The position numbers and the translations under genes are program-made. DNA of 64,000 nt, from NCBI RefSeq assembly GCF_947179165.1, contig NC_077244.1, positions 13,336,949 to 13,400,948 on the forward strand, written 5' to 3'. Below the pieces are notes generated by a model. It had not been told where the DNA came from. It ran no database searches and saw only the letters and a list, made by a program, of their open reading frames with translations. This DNA comes from Solanum dulcamara. Taxonomy: Eukaryota > Streptophyta > Magnoliopsida > Solanales > Solanaceae. Below are positions 13,672 to 25,073 of the stretch, piece by piece (positions within the stretch are counted from its first letter, which is position 1; the number at the start of each line of letters is the position of its first letter).

Positions 13672-14533
13672 GGTAGTGGCTAACAAACTTATGAGATATA
13701 ACAGTCAAAGATTTGCGGAAGAAAGAATAAATCAACAATTAATACTAAGTCCCCATAAACTCAGCAAACAATCTAAACATCCAACTAAAATACGGAAACA
13801 TCCTAGGAACTGAAGTCATCTATACCAAAACTCTAACAAAATATCAGTCTAAGAAAAGGGAATACACTCCTAAAACCTAGTTATGAAATTAAACAGTATT
13901 TGAAATCTTAGTCCTGAAAGACTAGAACGAAGGAGAGTCCACGACAATTTGAAAGAAACAGCTTACCCTTAAACTCGAATGAATCTCACTCCTCTAATTG
14001 AGGTCTCTCCGCAAAAGACTAAATATGCTCTGTACTCAACAAAAGACAAAGCAAGTATAGTATCAGTACACAAATGCAATGATGTACTGGTAGGACCATG
14101 CGGTTAGCTAGTAAGCGAATCATAGATAAGTAAACTTAACAAAATAGCACAAACATATAGAATAAGTTAACCAATGTTATCTCAAACAATATTCATCAAG
14201 ACCACAGTTCCACAACTTCAAAATGATGTAACTTCACATAAAGGTCCTCTCATGGAACCTATAAATATTAAACTTTGTGTTGGAATATGACACTCAATCT
14301 AAATGTAATTCCACGAAGATGTAAATGCTCTATATCATCTTGGCTATCATCCTACCCAAATAAATCAGAAATACAATCTTTCTCCATTCACAAGGTCACC
14401 CTAGATTTCACCTGACTCAGAATTCATCCTAGTCTGACCTAGGCTTAATTTTTCCAAAGTTACCATCCAAAGTTTTCTTTCCCAAAATCCTTTCCTATTG
14501 GCCTATCCATAACGATGCGGATAGGTTGTTATA
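13672..14533 (-). repeat. 3' LTR of element F (truncated, internally deleted)
   Basis: Aligns with 19085-20793: shared ATTTGCGGAAG, GAGTCCCCATAAACTCA, AACCTAGTTATGAAA and CCTAGGAACT. It jumps from the position equal to ~19690 to that equal to ~20560, which removes the CCCGATCC repeats and the leader. On the - strand it begins TATAACAACC where the 5' LTR has TGTAACAACC, so the terminal TG is mutated. Confidence 0.85.
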
Positions 14534-14632
14534 GTAGATATCCATAAAGTAGAGATAGAGTAGTACCTGTTTCAACAAATAGATGAGGATACTTGTCTCG
14601 CATGTCCTTATCAGTCTCTCAAGTAGCTTCCT

Positions 14633-16090
14633 CTATCGAACGATATTTCTATTGCACTTAACCATATTGATCTCTCTAGTTCTCAACTTCTGAACATCAC
14701 GTTCAAGGATTGCAACTGGTTCTTTGTCATACTGAAGGTCCTTATCTAACAACACTGAGTCCCACTTAGTGATGTAATTCCCATCTCCATGGTACTTTTT
14801 CAGCATAGATACATGGAACACAGGGTGTACCCTAGACAAGCTAGGTGGTAGGACCAATCTATACGCAACTGGCCCTACACAGTTAAAAATTTCAAAAGGC
14901 CCAATATAGCGAGGACTGCATTTTCCCTTCTTGCCAAACCTCATTACCCCTTTAATTGGTGACACTTTTAGAAGTACCTGCTCACCAGCCTTGAATTTCA
15001 TATCCCCACCTTACAGTCAGCATACTCTTTCTGACGACTTTGAGCCGCTAGAAGCTTAGCTTGGATGCTCCTTACCTTATCCTGAGCTTTTCTCACTAAG
15101 TATACCCCCAATGGCTCCACTTCTCTACCTTCAAACCACCCTATAGGCGACCTGCATACCCTCCCATAAAGGGCTTTGAATGGTGCCATCTCAATGCTGG
15201 AGTGGTAGCTATTATTGTAGGAGAACTCACATAAGGGCAAAGACTTGTCCCAATGTCCCCCAAAGTCGATCACACATGACCTTAACATGTATTCCAGCAC
15301 TTGGATAGTCCTCTCTAATTACCCATCTATCTGTGGATGAAAAGTGGTGCTGAAAGTGAGTTGAGTGCCCAATTCTTCATACAACGTCCCCTAAAACTTA
15401 AAGGTGAACTGCTTATCACGGTTTGAAATGATAGAAAGGGGCACCCCATGCAGCCTTACTATCTCTTTCACATAAATCCTGGACAGCTATTGTGCTTGTA
15501 GTCTACTCTAACCAGAATGAAGTGTGCTGACTTTGTCAACCTATCAACCAACACCCAAATAGATTCTTACTTTTCCAAAGTCATGGGAAGTCCCACCAAA
15601 AAGTCCATGGCTATTCTCTCCCACTTCCATTCAGGAATTGACATTCTTTGTAGTAAACTTGTTGGTCTTTGGTGCTCATATTTCACCTGTTGACAATTCT
15701 GACATATGGCTACATATTCAACTGTGTCTTTCTTCATACCCGGCCACCAATATAGGCATTTCAAGTCTTGATACATCTTAGTTACTCCTGGTGAATAAAG
15801 TATCGCGAACCATGGGATTTAGACAAGATTTTCTGAATAAAGCCATCTATCAGGGGAACACAAATCCTTCCCCTAAAGTGGAACACCCCGTCTGCATCAA
15901 GTGTTGAGTCCTGAACCTTTCCCATCAACACCTTCCCTCTAGTTTTATTTAAGTTAATACCCACAAACTGCTTGGTCTTGATCTCTTTTATAGAAGTGGG
16001 CCTTAGATCAACACCGTCCATTATCCCACCTTTCTCTGAGATGCCCAGCCTTATAAACCTGGCCTCCAAGGCCTGAATTTCTCTACCCAC
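14633..16090 (-). pseudogene. Element F integrase and C-terminal chromodomain-like region
   Basis: Integrase inserts the element's cDNA into the host genome; the tail is thought to guide targeting. Fragments in order: 16090-15782 (linker and N-terminal region), 15776-15567 with the second half of the zinc finger (CQNCQQVKYEHQRP) and MDFLVGLP holding the first catalytic Asp, 15560-15300 broken, then 15300-14998 ([14 protein letters not shown]) and 15001-14633 with the [16 protein letters not shown] (GPY/F) module and [12 protein letters not shown]. The second catalytic Asp is Asn (ISNRDKQFT near 15430), and a stop interrupts the IDG*LERTIQ stretch near 15325. Several frameshifts are present. 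Clearly a dead gene. Confidence 0.85.
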
Positions 16091-16640
16091 CTAAGGACTC
16101 CCAATCAACTAGACTACCCAAGCTAACCAGTTTTTGGCTCAATGCGTCTGCTACCATATTAGCCTTACCTGGATGATACTGGATGGTGACATCATAGTCT
16201 TTGAGAAACTCCATCCACCTTCGCTATCTCAAATTCAATTCCTTCTGGCTGAACACATATTGTAAGCTGTGGTGATCAGTAAAGACCTCACACTTGATGC
16301 CATACAGATAATGCCTCCAGATTTTTAATGCAAACATTACCGCTTCCAACTCTAATTCATGAGTCGGGTAGCTCTTCTCATGCATCTTCAACTGTCACGA
16401 AGCATAAGCTACAATGTTCTTATCCAGAATCAACATAGCACCCAAACCTATATGTGAAAATGAATTCTTTACCTTTGACCGACAAGGTCAGGATTGGTAC
16501 TGTGGTCAGAAGAGTTTTAAGCTTTTGGAATCTCTCTTCGCACCTATCAGTCCACTCGAATAGAACCTCCTTTTTAGTCAGCCTGGTCAAGTAAGTTGCA
16601 ATAGAAGCAAATTCTTCACGAATCAGCAATAATAACTGGT
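16091..16640 (-). pseudogene. Element F RNase H region
   Basis: RNase H degrades the RNA strand during reverse transcription. Reading on the - strand: a YVDSG relic of the catalytic YxDAS motif near 16430, [44 protein letters not shown], and [15 protein letters not shown] near 16150. Stops replace two residues (after AYAS and in NLR*RRWMEF). It lies between the reverse transcriptase and integrase, as expected for Ty3/gypsy. Confidence 0.8.
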
Positions 16641-16835
16641 TAGTCCCACGAAACTTCTAACCTCGATCACGGAACTAGGCTGAGCCTAGTTCCTAACCAC
16701 GTCAATATTTTAAGGGTCTACCATTACCCCTTCCTTTGAAATAACATGACCTAGAAAGGAAACTGAAGGCAGCCAGAATTCACACTTAGACAACTTCGCA
16801 TACAACTTTTGTCTTCCCAAAACACCTAAAATGAT

Positions 16836-17511
16836 TCAGATATGGTCTGTATGTTCTTGTTCATTCTTTGAATAAACCAATATATCATCTATAAACAATA
16901 TCAAAAATGAATACAGGAATGGATTGAACACCCTATTAATCAAACTCAAGAAGGCTACATGTGCATTGGTCAGCCCAAAAGACATCACCAAAATTTCATA
17001 GTGCCCATTCCTGGTTCTAAAAGCAATCTTGGGCACATCCTCCGACCTAATTTTTAATTGATGGCACCCAGGCCTGAGATTAATCTTTGAGAAGACCGAT
17101 GCACCTTGCAACTGATCAAAAAGGTCATTAATATGAGGCAAAAGTATTTATTTATGATGGTCACCTTATTCTATTGTTGGTAGTCAATGCACATTCTCAT
17201 ACTACCATCCTTTTTCTTAAAAAACAACACTGGAGCACCCCAAAGGGAAATACTGGATGATTGAACCCCTTATCAAGAAGCTCCTGGATCTGAGCCTTAA
17301 GCTCTCTCAACTCCGCTGCAACCATATGGTAGGGAGGAATGGAAATTAGGCAAGTACCCAGCTCTAAGCCAATGCAAAAATCTGTATCTCGGTCAGGAGG
17401 TATACCAGGCAAGTCTAAAGGGAATACTTTTGAAAATTCACATACTATGGGAATAGACTCAATATAAGGAGAATCTACATCCATATTTCGAATATGGTCT
17501 AAATAGGCCAA
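16836..17511 (-). pseudogene. Element F reverse transcriptase
   Basis: Two frames carry the domain. 17511-17197 holds the upstream linker (EFSKVFPLDLPGIPPDRD) and the start of the RT ([16 protein letters not shown]). 17141-16836 holds [20 protein letters not shown] and the catalytic [12 protein letters not shown] box. A frameshift before RKKDGSMRM (about 17215) and disorder at 17145-17195 break the domain. The first catalytic Asp (normally KIDLR) is Asn in SKINLR. The FIDD box is intact. Confidence 0.85.
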
Positions 17512-17517
17512 ACAACC

Positions 17518-17991
17518 CTACCCCACCATTTTTCTAGCTTGGAGAAACGATATGACCTTAGCTAGCTTAGGCTTGTACACCTCTTCCCACTCTAACCTTT
17601 CCCTCCCCGAGATCTCTAGAGCCACAATTTTTAGATTGCTATTAAGTACAACAAAATAGGGGGACAACCAAGTCATGCCTAAGATCACATCAAAATCTGT
17701 CATGTCAAAAATTACTAAGTCAACCCAAGTCTAGTATCCCAAAAACATCATAGAGCAAGCACGATACACATGAGTGACTATGACTGACTCTCCAGTAGGG
17801 GTAGAAACATAAACAAGGGCATCTAACATATCACACAGTGCATCAAATCCCAAGGCATATTTCACAAACATATAAGAATTAGTAGAACCCGCATCAAACA
17901 AAACAATAGCCATTTGGTCATAGACAAGAATAGTACTTGTGCTTACTGCGTTAGAGGCCTCTGCCTCGATCTTGCCTGGAAATGCATACAA
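17518..17991 (-). pseudogene. Element F aspartic protease region
   Basis: Retropepsin-type protease that would cut the Gag-Pol polyprotein. 17991-17731 contains the active-site loop LFDAGSTNSY and the VSTPTGESVIVTHVYR stretch; 17703-17518 contains MTDFDVILGMTWLSPY, the second conserved block. A stop after MMFLGY separates them. Family assignment follows from these motifs and from the position before the RT. Confidence 0.8.
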
Positions 17992-18089
17992 CTGAGCCCG
18001 GTCATCCTAAAGGGCTACCTCCTTGCCTGGCCGGGCTGCTCCTCGACCTACACTACCATGATCTCGGCCCCACGGCCTCTTGAATTTTC

Positions 18090-18800
18090 TCCTCACCTAC
18101 CCTGTGGACGACATTCTACATAAGCCCTCCACCACTGTTTGGCTTTACCCTACATCTAAAATGTCACAAACTCTACTCCATGATGATGCACTATACCTAC
18201 TTTGTGTAACCTCTCATAGAAATCAAGGATAAACTCATAAGCATCTTCAATCTCAGTACCATGGAAGATTGGAGTTTGATATTTAGGAACGTGGTGAGCA
18301 TGTCATGATCAGTACCGGTCATCACTGGACCTATGAGTTTTCTAAAGAAGGCATCACTACCTACCACCTCATCTGTTAGATGACCTACAGTAGTAATAGG
18401 ATGAGCAACAGAAGCTGTGATGTGGGTATGCTGGGAATAGGCTCCAAATCCAGCCAACCCACTCAAGAAAGCCATGATCTACTAAGGTAGTATGGGGTCC
18501 AGAGGAGGAATACCACCAGCCCCAATCTAGGTGTCTTCTTCCTGCTCAACATTTTCCTCTTCCTGTCCAACGTCTACATCTTTCTCTAACTCATTCTGAG
18601 GAGAAGGAGGGGTCTCGCCTAATGGCACCTCCTCAATCGGTCTCTGGCAGGTGCTTCTCTCCCTTTTCCTATACCACGTCTCCCTCTCCTGCCTCTACCT
18701 CGACCCCTCTCTCGAATAGTAGGCTCTTCCTTTGGCTCCACTGGAGTTAAGGGCCGTACACCAAATAGCATTTGTTAACCATCAGAGGACAAGAGAGTGA
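18090..18800 (-). pseudogene. Element F gag (partial)
   Basis: Capsid/nucleocapsid precursor. From the start: an Arg/Gly-rich stretch (ERGRGRGRR-like, about 18705-18650), an acidic Glu-rich segment (18600-18530), MAFLSGLAGFGAYSQ at 18475, [20 protein letters not shown], then in another frame [20 protein letters not shown] (about 18255) and GKAKQWWRAYVECRP (about 18120). The rest of gag, including the CCHC knuckle, is absent; sequence goes on into the protease after about 100 bases. Frameshifts near 18290 and a stop near 18150. Confidence 0.75.
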
Positions 18801-18985
18801 AAGAGGTTAGATACCAATTTGGGTCACCATATACCAAATAAAATCAAGTTATAACACGAAGGAAAGAAGATAATGAAAATTTTCCTAAAATCTCATAGAC
18901 TATCGAAGAAAAGTACATACATCTTCGTACCATTCCACAAAACTCTACTAAACTCATTTTGGTACGACGAGGTCAATGAACCTAA

Positions 18986-18997
18986 GCTCTGATACCA
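18986..18997 (-). other. Primer binding site of element F
   Basis: TGGTATCAGAGC on the - strand, complementary to the 3' end of plant initiator tRNA-Met, four bases from the end of the 5' LTR. Standard for plant Ty3/gypsy chromoviruses. Confidence 0.85.
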
Positions 18998-19676
18998 ACT
19001 TTATCATGATCCTGACTCACCGTGAGTAGAACCCACACAAACCCACCAATGGGAGAACCATTTACACAACCCAAGCTAACATACTTGTGAGATATAACAA
19101 TCAAAGATTTGCGGAAGCATGAATAAATCAAGAATTAATACTGAGTCCCCATAAACTCAACGAAAAATCTAAACATCAAACCGAAATGTGGAAATATCCT
19201 AGGAACTAAAAGTCGTATGTACTAAAACTCTAATAAAATATCAGTCTAAGAAAAGGGAATACACTCCCAAAACCTAGTTATGAAACTAAACATAGTTTGA
19301 AATCCTAGTCCTAGAAAAAGGACTAGAACGAATGAGAGTCCACGGCAGCTTGAAACAAATAGCTCACCCTTGAACTCGAACGAATCTCACTCCTCTAATT
19401 GAGGTCTCTATGCAGCCGGCTGAATATGCTCTGTATTTAACGAAAGACAGAGCAAGTATATTACCAGTACACAAAAGCAATGGTGTACTGGTAGGATCAC
19501 GCAGTTAGCAGTAAGCGGATCATAGACAAATAAACTCAACAAAATAGCATATTTATATAGAATAAGTTAACTAATGTCATCTCAAACAATATTCAGTAAG
19601 ATCACAGTTCCACAACTTCAAAATGATGTAACTTCACATAAAGGTCCTTTCATGGAACCTACAAATATTTAACTTT

Positions 19677-19822
19677 GTGTCGGAACATGACACCCGATCC
19701 AAGATTTGTGTCAGAATGTGACACCTGATCCAAATATATATCGGAATATGAAACCCGATCCAATTTATGTTTTGAAACATGACACCCGATCCAATTTATA
19801 TGTCAGAAAATGATACCTGATC
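19677..19822 (-). repeat. Five ~31 bp tandem repeats in F 5' LTR
   Basis: Five diverged units built on GACACCCGATCCAA, each preceded by a GGAA(C/T)AT-like half; spacing about 31 bases. Could be a cluster of promoter or enhancer elements; the matching block is deleted from the 3' LTR. Confidence 0.8.
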
Positions 19823-20291
19823 CCCACATACAAACATGCCAAATTTACATTCAGAATTCGACTTCAAGTTACCAAGGACAGGTTCATCACAAAACAGGCC
19901 AACATGTGATAATTTTACATATAATCTAGCATGTTTCCCTATTCATATATACATATGCATATCATGAAGCAATTTAAAAATTATATAAAACACATACGGG
20001 AAGCAAAATCATCACCTACCTCGAATTTGAGTTTCAACCACTCTAAGATGTTAGAGCTTTCCCTTTCTGGGTTCTTTCTGCTAGTTCTTGGTCTAGCACA
20101 TATACACAAAGATAAAAAAATAGCCTCATTCACAAGAATTATAATATAATTCCCTCCTAGGACAAAACCCATGATCGTAACGCCACCCTAAGGCTATTTC
20201 CCATAATTAGTTTCAGTTCAAACCCTCCCCCAATGATTACCAACCATAGTTTCCAGGTTCTAGGAATGAAAGGATGAGTTTAGGAAGTAAA

Positions 20292-20302
20292 ATTCTTACC
20301 TT
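20292..20302 (-). promoter_or_regulatory. Splice-donor-like motif in F 5' LTR
   Basis: AAGGTAAGAAT on the - strand, matching the motif in LTRs B and B'. Function inferred. Confidence 0.3.
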
Positions 20303-20793
20303 AAGCATGGAAATACATGAGAATTTGATGAACATCTCCTTAGGTCGCCTCCTATAGTTGTAGACACTATTTTTGTAGAAAAAGACCATTTTTGGGGGTT
20401 TTTTCGGCTTAGGTCACGACTGTCCCGCTCTGGCGAGTTGCATGGAAATAGTGAGCTCAGAGTTTTAGCTCCAATCCCCCATTTCACAACACCCCCCCTT
20501 TCAAAGGCGTATTAAAATATACCCTTCACACCAAGTCCAATTTTGAGAGTTTTACTCATCCGAATGTGATTCCGCGAAGCCGTAAAAGCTTTGTATCGTC
20601 TTGGATATTAGCTTACCCAAATAAATCAGAGATTTGATCTCCCCACATTCATAAGGTCATTCTAGACTTCACCTAACTCAGAATTCGTCCAAATCTGACT
20701 TAGGTAAAAATTTTCCGAAGTTACTATCCGAAGTTTTCTGGCCCAAAATCCATCTCCATTGGCCTATCATAACGATGGGGATAGGTTGTTACA

Positions 20794-21033
20794 CTAATTC
20801 TTTATATTCTCAGTTGACCCTTATAGATCTTATATGAAAACTCAATCGGTAAAGGATCTTTGAACTCGACTTAGTACTAGAGGTTCCTTATAACCCTATT
20901 TCACCTCTAATACACCTCGAATACTCAGGAATTGATCCTAAAATATATATACAATTAGAAGTCATTGGTATCGGGCCTATAGTCATATGAAAAATGGCTC
21001 GGGTCTTAGCTCAAAAATTCTGGGGGTATAACA
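20794..21033 (-). repeat. LTR G, 5' end portion (minus strand)
   Basis: On the - strand begins TGTTATACCCCCAGAATT at 21033, a typical start for long chromovirus LTRs, and continues to the element F junction. Together with 12199-13671 it would form one LTR split by F. The right flank (ATAAA) is the outermost target site visible on this side. Confidence 0.55.
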
Positions 21034-22529
21034 ATAAATTATGCTGAAAGTAGTTTTTATTGATTGTTTGGTTGGTCATATTAAAAATTATATTCATTGC
21101 ATAATTTCTAAAAATAAGTCGTTTGTTTATAAAAATACCCTCCACCTTATTTAACTTTTGTTTTTATATTTTCTTTACAAGCTTTAGTTATTCATTCCTA
21201 AAAATAAATTTTTTATCTTAGTTAACTTAAATTTTTTTATTATATGATTACGTCATGTGCTTTTAAAATTAAAATTTCATTTTATTTAACTTAAATAAAT
21301 TTTTTATCCTATTTAGCTTTAAATAAAATTTCTTTCTTATTTAACTTTAAAATAAAACTTTCATCTTATTTAGCTTAAAAATAAAACTTCCATCTTATTT
21401 ATCTTAAAAATAAAATTTTCATTTTAAATTTATTAAAGTAAAGAAAACTTTATTATTAAAATTGTCTACATTTTGATTGATATATAAAATATAATTTTTA
21501 AATTAAAAATATGTAATTTACTAATGGAGTGAACATTTTAAGAGAAATCAAAATATAAATAAACATAAAAATTAGACAAATCAATTCAACTTATAATATA
21601 TTCATAAATAGAAATTGTATTTATAAAATATTATTTTTAATAAAAAAATATATTATCACAAAAACAATAATTAATTAAAGTTATGAATGTTGTTATAAAT
21701 ATTGTTAAAGATTATGTTAATATACATGAATATAAAAGTGTTGTATAAAAGAGAGTTTAAGGGGGTATTTTTATTTTTTTATATGTTTATCCCAGGATAA
21801 GTTGTTCGGTGATTACTATTCCATCCCCTGAGAGGGATAACTTGTTCCAGTACTAATTGTTGATCCTGTGATAAGTTGTCCCCTCCTTTGCAACCAAACA
21901 AGAGACTAAAGGCCACTCAAAAATTATCCCGGGATTAACTCCTCTTCTCCATCACACCAAACGACCCCTTAGGGTGATAATCTCTTAATTGAGATGAGAG
22001 GCTTTAAGAAAATAGAATTGTCAATTTTGCACAATTAACACACCTGAATTAGTTGGTAGTAATTTTTTTGTTTGAATATCCTTTTCACTTTAAGCCTCAA
22101 AAAAGAGGAAAACTCGCACCAAACTCAACTAACCACCTCGAGAAACATGCCACCATCCCAATACCACACAAGGGCATTAATGAAGTTACGAGGAGGGGTA
22201 AAATGGAAAAATCATGCAAAAGCACGAAAATGACCTTGGAGGTCATTACATAAGCGGTAGCTCTCATCTATCTTTATCTATACATTTTGATATCATTAGT
22301 TTCATTTTAGTCAACAAGGCCTAGGTAGGCAATCAACTTCGCCAGTGAAAACTCCAGTTGCTATGTCTTTGACCTTCTATATGCATCAGTACATCTATAT
22401 CCTTTAGTCATTTCAAGTTTCTAGTGGCTGTATTTGAAAATCTTTTTCAGTATATTCAACCCAGATATTGTACACTATCACAAAAAAACAAAATTCAAAG
22501 ATACTAGCTCTTAGTCTACTATTACTCAT
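21034..22529. other. AT-rich intergenic sequence, no gene recognised
   Basis: Runs of short repeated phrases (ATCTTATTTA.CTTAAAAATAAAA at 21180-21430) with no supported reading frame. A MITE-like piece lies at 21778-21975. Confidence 0.5.
21778..21975. repeat. MITE-like dispersed repeat (tentative)
   Basis: Contains TTATCCCAGGATAAGTTG, GGGATAACTTGTTCC, GTGATAAGTTGTCCC, TTATCCCGGGATTA and CCAAACGACCCCTTA. These mirrored TTATCCC/GGGATAA phrases next to CCAAAC are common in small plant DNA-transposon derivatives. Exact ends and target duplication were not resolved. Confidence 0.35.
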
Positions 22530-22745
22530 TCATTGAACAAGCCATTGAATACTTGGTTACAAATTTTCTACATGAGATAGTGGCATGTAAAAGACGCCTG
22601 AGTGATAGTAAATCAGTAGCACTTACTAATAAGTGCAGTTCTTGGGTAATTAGCAAGCTTCCCAAAAAGCTTGAGGATACTGAAAGTTTCACCCTCTCTG
22701 TACAAATCGATGAGATGGATGTTGGACATGTATTGTTGGTGTAAT
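22530..22745 (+). pseudogene. Fragment of an Athila/Tat-type gag-protease junction
   Basis: The + strand reading has NFLHEIVACKRRLSDSKSVA, ALTNKCSSWVISKLPKKLED and ESFTLSVQI. These follow the pattern 'K.L..CKRKL.....VALT..CSAI.Q.KLP.KL.DPGSFT(I/L)', found just before the protease in Athila/Tat Ty3/gypsy elements. About 65 codons remain; flanking gag and protease parts were not found, and it ends in a tandem duplication. Recognition is by memory of the family pattern, so moderately sure. Confidence 0.55.
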
Positions 22746-22869
22746 ATACCATAAATACAATATATTATCGTTGAAAATAAAATGACCAAAATGAATAAAT
22801 TTTTGGTGTAATATACCATAAATATAATATATTACAGTTGAAAATAAAATGACAAAAATAAAATAAAAA
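22736..22869 (+). repeat. 67 bp direct tandem duplication
   Basis: Two copies (22736-22802, 22803-22869) starting TTGGTGTAATATACCATAAA, differing at a few positions. Confidence 0.85.
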
Positions 22870-24360
22870 ATATATTCAGGCTGAAGAGCGGATATCTCAC
22901 TCTTTAAGGAGAATCAAGCCCACTACGACATAATCTACACTGATCCAGCAGTAATACTCTCGATATTTCCCCTCCGGGATATAACAACCCAACAACATGT
23001 ACAACTCAAACAACTTGTGAGTTTTCTTACCTTTTTGCACAACCCCCAACCATAGGCTTATGCCTACATTTTTTATCATTCATCTTTTCTCCTTCTCTCC
23101 CTCAAACTTAGGCTTTTAGCCTATTTCACAACATAGAGAAGCATGAGGGTATCAAGACAAAGGGTTATAATGGTTCAAAGTATGCAACACGGTGGCCAAA
23201 GAATTAGGTTTAGTCCTAAAGGGGTTGAGAAAGATAATGGCTGTTCAAAAAGTGCCAAGGTTCATTTTTCAAGCCAAGTCAAATCTAGAATTTTGCCTTA
23301 AAATATATTTTGGGGCAAGTTCTACAGAACATATGTATACAAGAACGAATAAAACCTTTTCACATAAGATATTTTAATCCAACAACTTCATAAGCTAGTC
23401 CAAAAATCGATTGAATCAAATGAATTTTGACGAACTACAATAGTAATGTTTCAGGGGAAGTGAATTAAAAGGGACTTTTGACAGTGTAAATAAAAAAAAA
23501 TAGTACATAAGTCTTAAAAATGTAGTAGAAAGGACACCTTTTTAATTAGGATTATGTTTATTTAAAACATAAATTTTTATACCTCTAAAGTTTGGGTATT
23601 TACACAAAGGCCTCACATATAAAAAGTAAAATTAGCTCATTTTCCCCCATTTTCCCTTCCCGGCACCTTCTTCAGCTCAAGGCCTTTTCAGGTAGATATT
23701 TTGGGATCTTTATCCTCTTTCAAATTTTTTTTTCTTCTCCTCTTCTTGTTGTTGTTGTTTGAATCTTAGCATATCACAATCTTCTAAACAACTTGAAATA
23801 CTCAAACTAGGGTTCATTTTCTTTATAATAGATTTGCTTTTATCTTTTTTTTTATCAGTCAACTATTTTTTAAAATGTATTTTTTTTTATTTTTTATAGT
23901 GATTTGTGGATACATTTTTTGGACGTTATCCTAAGAGGAAAAGATCATTTATTTCTCTGATTCGAGATAACATTTTTCAGTATTTTTTTGTGAAATAAAC
24001 ATTTCATTCTTTTGTATTTTAAATAAACAATGCCTAGTTGTTTTTAGTAAGCATGAAATATTTACATACAAACTTAAATATTTGTATGTTGTTTAAACAA
24101 TTGTATGGTGTTTACATAAATATTCACAATTCTTTAAAAACCCTGGATGTTACATTTAAAAAATGTATATTCTGATGTATATAAACATTTATGTGTAGTT
24201 TAAATAACCTCATGATGTTTATACCAAGAGTTTGCACTATACAAAAACGTTTCATGTAAATAACCGTACTTTGTTTAAACATACACAAGTTGTTTATAAA
24301 AAATCTGGATCTTGTTTAATCTATGCATCTTTATAATACTTGTAGGAATTGTGATAACTC
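22870..24360. other. No gene recognised; leader-like sequence before the MULE ORF
   Basis: Contains a T/C-rich stretch (23640-23760, TTCTTCTCCTCTTCTTGTTG) that looks like a transcript leader, and AT-rich sequence with scattered TGTTTA/TAAACA words (24000-24330) leading to the ORF at 24361. No RNA gene seen. Confidence 0.45.
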
Positions 24361-24960
24361 ATGGAGGATCAAATACTACCGGGAATTGATTTACATGGTG
24401 ATTGGATAGAGATCGATAAGTGTTATAGTTGGAAGTCGAAGGGCGGTCGTACATTACTGATACGGGTGAAGAGGAATGTTACATATGATGACTTTGTTAA
24501 TATCATCATTGGTAGGTGTAAGTTAAGTTGTGAGCCAAAGAATATTTTAGTAACTTACATTACATGCTTAATATTGTTGCCTCGCAAAAAGCTCCTTTTT
24601 CTGAAATAAAGGACGATGATGATTTGGATTTCTATTTATCTGACATTGGTAACGCTGATTTTTGACCCATTCTCAAAATAAATGTGATTGAAATTGAGCC
24701 TTTAGAAGTTCCAAAATTTGAAGAAGTAGTTGTAGTGTTTCCTGAAGTTGTTAGCAATACAATAGAGCTAGAAGAAGCTGTAAAGTTTTCTGAATTTGGA
24801 AGCAACACAACAAAGATAGATGATACTTCAGAAGTTCGCCAATTTGATTATAATCTGGCATAGGTAGAAGAGGTAGGAGAAGCAGTAGAAGATGCAACAA
24901 ATACTTCACTGATATCTGAATTTAATTGCAATATCGTAGGGGGTGAAAGGGCAAAAGTAT
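24361..24960 (+). pseudogene. MULE-type (Mutator-like) transposase N-terminal region, degenerate
   Basis: An ATG opens 82 codons: LHGDWIEIDKCYSWKSKGG, RTLLIRVKRNVTYDDFVNII and CKLSCEPKNI. After a frameshift near 24560 the reading continues as MLNIVASQKAPFSEIKDDDD, LDFYLSDIGNADF, then a stop and an acidic tail (VPKFEEVVVVFPEVVSN, VEEVGEAVEDAT) with another stop near 24860. The order 'GxW...YxW.GG......I...ITY.DLV' then 'IKDD.DL.FYL' is that of the N-terminal beta-rich domain of plant Mutator-like transposases. The zinc finger and DDE catalytic domains are absent; the 370 bp array starts about 110 bases on. A captured host fragment with the same domain is the alternative. Confidence 0.5.
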
Positions 24961-25073
24961 AGCTGCTTGAATTTTTTGTTGTAACTGAATCATTTTGTGT
25001 TGTACCTATGACTAAATTATTTTTTATTATTTTTACTATTGATGTTTACATGTGGACATGATTTCAAGGTAAA

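Larger units (their letters stand above)
13672..20793 (-). mobile_element. Element F: decayed Ty3/gypsy chromovirus, minus strand
   Basis: Both LTRs, a primer site and gag, protease, reverse transcriptase, RNase H, integrase and a chromodomain-like tail follow in order from high to low coordinates. All frames are broken. The 3' LTR has lost its outer ~82 bases and about 830 internal bases compared with the 5' LTR. Gag is cut after its middle: the sequence goes from the KQWWRAYVECRP motif straight to the protease and lacks the zinc knuckle. Integrase has lost a catalytic Asp. The copy cannot move on its own. It sits inside LTR G. Confidence 0.85.
19002..20793 (-). repeat. 5' LTR of element F
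   Basis: 1792 bp, starting TGTAACAACC at 20793 on the - strand and ending next to the primer site. A donor-like AAGGTAAGAAT is at 20302-20292. It contains the five-copy CCCGATCC repeat (19677-19822). The ends and internal blocks match the shorter 3' LTR. Confidence 0.85.

Noticed and set aside
22522..22819. Two - strand ORFs over the Athila-type scrap and the 67 bp duplication
   Set aside because: Antisense to the recognisable frame, or generated by the duplication.
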